From a virus, in the IMG/VR virus record IMGVR_UViG_3300042939_000090, positions 1-34,973 of that record: a DNA stretch of 34,973 nucleotides; one strand, given 5' to 3'. The stretch's first letter is position 1. Each line of letters begins with the position of its first letter. Positions 31,653-34,973 of the stretch are shown here, piece after piece. The notes under the pieces were generated by a model. It was not told the DNA's origin and did no database searches. It saw only the letters and a program-made list of their open reading frames with translations. The position numbers were made by a program, and so were the translations under genes.

Positions 31653-33553
31653 TGGAAGAGGTAGTTTTAAAAGTAAAGGTTGAGGGTTCTGGCGATAGCG
31701 AGGCTAAAGTTAAAAGCATAAAACAGCAACTAAGGGAAGCCAAAGAAGCAGCCCTGCAAGCTAAGGAGGGAACGGAGGAGTATTTCCAAGCCCTAAACAA
31801 AGCTGCGGGATTAGCCGATAAGTTAGGAGATGTAAACAAGGCGGTTAATGCATTAGACCCTGGTGCAAAGGCTCAAGCGTTTGGCACTTTAATTAGTGCG
31901 GTGGCGGGTGGTTTTCAAACTATTACGGGTTTATATGGTTTGTTAGGCTCTAAGTCGGAAGAAGTAGAAAAGCTATTGCTAAAGGTACAGTCAGCAAGTG
32001 CTATTGCTATGGGTGTACAATCTTTAGTAGAGGCTCAAAAGCAATGGACTGTTCTTAGTGCCGCAATAAAAACAACTACATTATACCAAGCCTTAAATAC
32101 GTTAGCAACTAAGGCGGCAGTTGGCGCACAGATACTTTTAAGGACTGCATTAGGCGTAACATCAATAGCACTTAATACATTAAGGGGGGCTATTTTGGCA
32201 ACTGGTATTGGTGCGTTAGTTGTTGGTGTGGGTATCTTAATTTATAAAATATCAGAATGGACATCAGAAACAGATGACCATACCAAAAGCGAAGCGGCTT
32301 TGAAAATGCAGCTTGAAGCTAATATAAAGGTTTATGAAGATACCGTAAAACAAATTAAGTTAGTTAATGAACAAAAGGACTTAGCTAACAAACGAAACAT
32401 AGATTTAGCTAAGTCATCAGGGGCAACCGCAAAAACTATTGCTGACTTACAAAATAAATCATATGAAGACCAGATAAAAGGACTAAAGGATTTAAGGGAA
32501 GCAACAGCGGTATCGTATCAACAGCTATCTAAGTTTCCCACCCGATATGTTACCGATTTACTTGCAAGCAATAAAAAAATTATTGATGCACAAAAAAACG
32601 TACCATTTGTAATTAGCAAAGACAAAGTTGAGCAAGCTCAAAAACTTTTATTAGATGCAATTGATATTAATAACAAGATAGCCGATTTGCAAACCCAATC
32701 AACAGTTGATAAAAACAATTTAGACAAAAAGGCTAAGGAAGATGCTGAAAAACGTGCTAAAGAGTTATTAGATAAATTAACAAAAAATGAGGAGGATATA
32801 ACTCAATTATCAAAGGATGAGTTATTAAAACGACAAGAGGCTGCAAAAAAAGAATACGATGAGTTTGTAGGTTTACTAAGGGTTAAGCGTGATGAGGCTT
32901 GGGCTATTGAAGATGCAACAACACTAAAGATAAAAGAGGAGTTACAGAAAAGGCGTGATGCCGAAAGGGCAGCCGATGATGAAAGGTCAGCAGCAGAACA
33001 ACAAGCATTTGAAGAAAAGAGAAAAAATATAGAGGCTGGCTTTCAATTAGCACAAGCAGCAGCTAACTCACTAAACACCTTAAACAATATTATAACAGAG
33101 AACGAAAAGAGAGGGCTAAAAGAGGGTGAAGTTTTATCAGTAGAAACGCAAAAGAAAGCATTTAAAAGGGCGCAAGCATTAGCCTTAATACAAACAACAA
33201 TAAATGGGGCGCAAGCTATTGCTACTATTATAGGTCAAATGCCAAAATTTGATGGTGGCTTTGCAACAGCAGCAGCATTAATTTCAGCATCAGCAGCAAT
33301 AGCAACTCAATATGCAGTAATAGCATCACAAAAATTTAGCCCTGATACTGGCGGAGGTGGAGGTGCGCCAAATTCGCCTATGAGTTGGAAAGGTAATGAT
33401 GGGTTTAATGCACCAAGCATACAACCCCCATCCAACACAAGCGGTTTAATACAAGAGGGCGAAAACTTTAAGGTGTACGTTGTAGAAAGCGATATTACCA
33501 ACAGCCAAATGGGCGTTCAGCAAAACAAAAAGAAAGCCCTTATAACAATCTAA
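31652..33553 (+). CDS. Tape measure protein
   Basis: 633 residues, with an N-terminal coiled coil (GSGDSEAKVKSIKQQLREAK, EEYFQALNKAAGLADKLGD), a hydrophobic region about 170-205 (GAILATGIGALVVGVGILIY) that can insert in the host membrane, then long charged coiled coil (AEKRAKELLDKLTKNEED, KRRDAERAADDERSAAEQQ) and a hydrophobic Ala-rich C-terminal part (FATAAALISASAAIATQYA). By the usual rule of about 0.15 nm per residue this suggests a tail near 95 nm; that is inference. It comes after the tail-tip genes, not right after the chaperone. Confidence 0.8.
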   Translation: MEEVVLKVKVEGSGDSEAKVKSIKQQLREAKEAALQAKEGTEEYFQALNKAAGLADKLGDVNKAVNALDPGAKAQAFGTLISAVAGGFQTITGLYGLLGSKSEEVEKLLLKVQSASAIAMGVQSLVEAQKQWTVLSAAIKTTTLYQALNTLATKAAVGAQILLRTALGVTSIALNTLRGAILATGIGALVVGVGILIYKISEWTSETDDHTKSEAALKMQLEANIKVYEDTVKQIKLVNEQKDLANKRNIDLAKSSGATAKTIADLQNKSYEDQIKGLKDLREATAVSYQQLSKFPTRYVTDLLASNKKIIDAQKNVPFVISKDKVEQAQKLLLDAIDINNKIADLQTQSTVDKNNLDKKAKEDAEKRAKELLDKLTKNEEDITQLSKDELLKRQEAAKKEYDEFVGLLRVKRDEAWAIEDATTLKIKEELQKRRDAERAADDERSAAEQQAFEEKRKNIEAGFQLAQAAANSLNTLNNIITENEKRGLKEGEVLSVETQKKAFKRAQALALIQTTINGAQAIATIIGQMPKFDGGFATAAALISASAAIATQYAVIASQKFSPDTGGGGGAPNSPMSWKGNDGFNAPSIQPPSNTSGLIQEGENFKVYVVESDITNSQMGVQQNKKKALITI

Positions 33554-33586
33554 TGGCACTATAAACAAAAAAACAGTTTTAATATT

Positions 33587-34177
33587 ATGGAATTACCACT
33601 ATACAAAATATGCATTGATGACTTTAACGATGAAACTGGAGTTGAAGCAATTGCAATAGTTGACCACCCGGCAATAGAAAAAACGTTTATGGCTTTTACA
33701 GAACAAAAGCCTTTTAAGTTTAAATTTTCAGAGAACGGGGATAGGCGAATAGTAACAGGGGCTTTGATGGTTGCCGATATGCCTATCTACCGAAACATAG
33801 GAGGGCGTGAGTTCTACGTTCAGTTTGATGCGCAAACCATAGAAGCTATAGTTCAAAGGTTTTTTGCTAATGGTTATCAGGCTAATGTCAACCTACAACA
33901 CAATGGGGAGTTAGTTGATGGAGTTGTTATGTATGAAAGCCTTATAGTAGATAAAGAAAGAGGAATGTCGTTTGATGACTTACCAGAGGGTAGTTGGGTA
34001 GGCTCTTTCAAAGTGAACAATAATGACGTATGGGAGAAAATTAAGTCGGGAGAAATGAAAGGTTTTTCGGTAGAAGGCATATTCAACCATATAAAAATAG
34101 AAGATGTAGAAGTTGAACAATTAGAGGAATTGAGGAAAGAACTAATAGACTTGGAGTACCTAATGGCACACATTTAA
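33587..34177 (+). CDS. Prohead protease, XkdF-like
   Basis: A 196-residue serine protease candidate. The core follows XkdF-type prohead proteases: RRIVTGALMVADMPIYRN (53-70), EFYVQFDAQTIEAIVQRFF, VNLQHNGELVDGVVMYESL with H105 (101-119), DLPEGSWVGSFKVNNNDVW (131-149) and EMKGFSVEGIF (156-166) with S161. H105 and S161 would be the catalytic pair. It lies before the scaffold and capsid genes, where it would process the prohead. The C-terminal 25 residues are an acidic helix. Confidence 0.8.
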   Translation: MELPLYKICIDDFNDETGVEAIAIVDHPAIEKTFMAFTEQKPFKFKFSENGDRRIVTGALMVADMPIYRNIGGREFYVQFDAQTIEAIVQRFFANGYQANVNLQHNGELVDGVVMYESLIVDKERGMSFDDLPEGSWVGSFKVNNNDVWEKIKSGEMKGFSVEGIFNHIKIEDVEVEQLEELRKELIDLEYLMAHI

Positions 34178-34205
34178 TTTTAATGGTTTTAATAATAAAA
34201 AAGCA

Positions 34206-34775
34206 ATGAGTTTAACACAAGACATCAAAAGCGTTATTGAACGCATTAAATTAAAGCTAAACGCTGAACATAAGTTTATGGAGGCAAAGCTAAAAGACGG
34301 TACTATCGTGCAATACGAGGGCGAACTTAACGTTGGCACTAAGCTAAATGTTATTGATGCAGGCGGACAAATAGAAGCCGCACAAGATGCAACCCACGAA
34401 CTTGAAGACGGCACATTAGTAACTACCGAGGGTGGTTTTGTTACCGACATTAAAGTACCAGAAAGCGAGCCTGTAGTTGAGGTTGAAGTTGAAGCAAGCC
34501 AACCCGTTAAAATGGAAGACGTAGAAGCTGCCATTCAAACAGCCTTAGCTAACATTAACAAAAATGAGGTTAAAGACCTTAAAACAGAGTTAGCAGCACA
34601 ATCAGCACTTATCAAAGATATGTTTGCTGTTATTGAAAAGTTAGCTGAAGACCCATCGGCACCGGCTGACAAACCAACCAAAACATCATTCAGCAAACAA
34701 ATACAGAGCGAGAAAGCAACTGCCATAGAGCGTATGGCGGCAGCAGCACAAAAGTTTGCAGCAAACAAAAAGTAA
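34206..34775 (+). CDS. Head scaffolding protein
   Basis: A 189-residue protein between protease and capsid. The N-terminus (SLTQDIKSVIERIKLKLNAE) is helical, the centre is acidic (VPESEPVVEVEVEASQPVK) and the C-terminus is helical and coiled-coil-prone (EVKDLKTELAAQSALIKDMF, then TAIERMAAAAQKFAANKK). This is the usual form of scaffolds that are destroyed by the prohead protease: no Cys, charged, low complexity. The short hydrophilic strands (DGTLVTTEGGFVTDIKV) may form a head-like assembly module. The basic tail may bind the capsid shell. The capsid start follows after 28 bases. Confidence 0.75.
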   Translation: MSLTQDIKSVIERIKLKLNAEHKFMEAKLKDGTIVQYEGELNVGTKLNVIDAGGQIEAAQDATHELEDGTLVTTEGGFVTDIKVPESEPVVEVEVEASQPVKMEDVEAAIQTALANINKNEVKDLKTELAAQSALIKDMFAVIEKLAEDPSAPADKPTKTSFSKQIQSEKATAIERMAAAAQKFAANKK

Positions 34776-34803
34776 CTTATAAAAAACTAAAAATAAAAGA
34801 CAA

Positions 34804-34973
34804 TGGCATTTGACGTATCAGCCCTCGGTAATTATACCAAAGAGGAAATGGACACCCTTAAATACGCTTTAGTATTTGAAGGTAAAACAGCAGGCTTATT
34901 AGCCTCACAAGTAGGCATAAAGTCTGCTGAAAAATTAAACAAAATAGCAACAGAGGGCTTTTGGCAAACTCAA
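34804..34973 (+). CDS. Major capsid protein, 5' part (runs across the junction to 883)
   Basis: ATG at 34804 opens MAFDVSALGNYTKEE, then codon 16 (ATG, 34849) matches base 2 of the window. This segment codes for the first 56 residues plus two bases and is the true start of the capsid gene. After circular joining at the 127-base overlap the full protein is 308 residues. The 28-base leader between the scaffold stop and this ATG is AT-rich, without a clear Shine-Dalgarno sequence. Confidence 0.85.
34847..34973. repeat. Terminal direct repeat, right copy (circular overlap)
   Basis: Identical to 1-127. Joining the two copies gives a circle of 34,846 bp and one open capsid gene. Confidence 0.95.

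Overview
This window is a complete tailed-phage genome with a siphovirus-like gene content, cut open inside the major capsid gene. Bases 1-127 are identical to 34847-34973. Removing one copy closes a circle of 34,846 bp and restores a single 308-residue capsid protein. The host is probably a member of the Bacteroidota. The structural proteins resemble families I know from Bacteroidota phages, the DNA is AT-rich, ribosome-binding sites are poor, and several intergenic or leader positions carry the Bacteroidota -7 element TAnnTTTG, once with a TTTG box 19 bases upstream. I see no integrase, no convincing lysogeny repressor, no tRNA and no CRISPR array, so a lytic life style is the simplest reading.

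Almost everything is on the + strand and tightly overlapped. In circular order the structural block runs: small terminase, lipoprotein, large terminase (23519-25824), one lone minus-strand gene (26149-25826), tail assembly chaperone with a -1 frameshift (26195-26985), HK97-gp10-like protein, two large tail or tail-tip proteins, tape measure, XkdF-type prohead protease, scaffold, capsid (34804 to 883 across the junction), tail tube, portal with an extra C-terminal region, head-tail connectors, fibre and accessory genes (to 7051). This order is unusual: terminase and portal are far apart and tail genes flank the head genes. A lysis block follows (7185-10285): membrane/coiled-coil protein, holin candidate, M15 peptidase endolysin, a tiny membrane peptide, metallophosphoesterase and a spanin-like protein.

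After a terminator and -7 elements (10309-10430) comes the early block: small proteins, a free-standing DnaA domain IV, an ERF annealing protein, a YqaJ nuclease and a RusA resolvase. Next come a DNA-modification pair (a GNAT-like/methyltransferase fusion and a radical-SAM-like protein), a well-formed promoter with a potential pseudoknot leader at 15780-15921, winged-helix and replication-organiser-like proteins, and a C5-cytosine methyltransferase. The block ends with a ribbon-helix-helix protein, an HNH nuclease and a sigma-like factor. I see no phage polymerase, primase or helicase, so replication must rely on host enzymes recruited by the DnaA-like and organiser proteins. A sugar cassette (GT4, GT2 and FkbM methyltransferase, 20470-23070) lies between the sigma-like gene and the terminase genes.

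The points most worth following are the GNAT-methyltransferase/radical-SAM pair (possible DNA hypermodification), the pseudoknot-like leader, the -1 frameshift in the tail chaperone, the lone minus-strand gene that may be leaderless and looks paralogous to the gene at 21525, and the portal with a winged-helix-like C-terminal domain.
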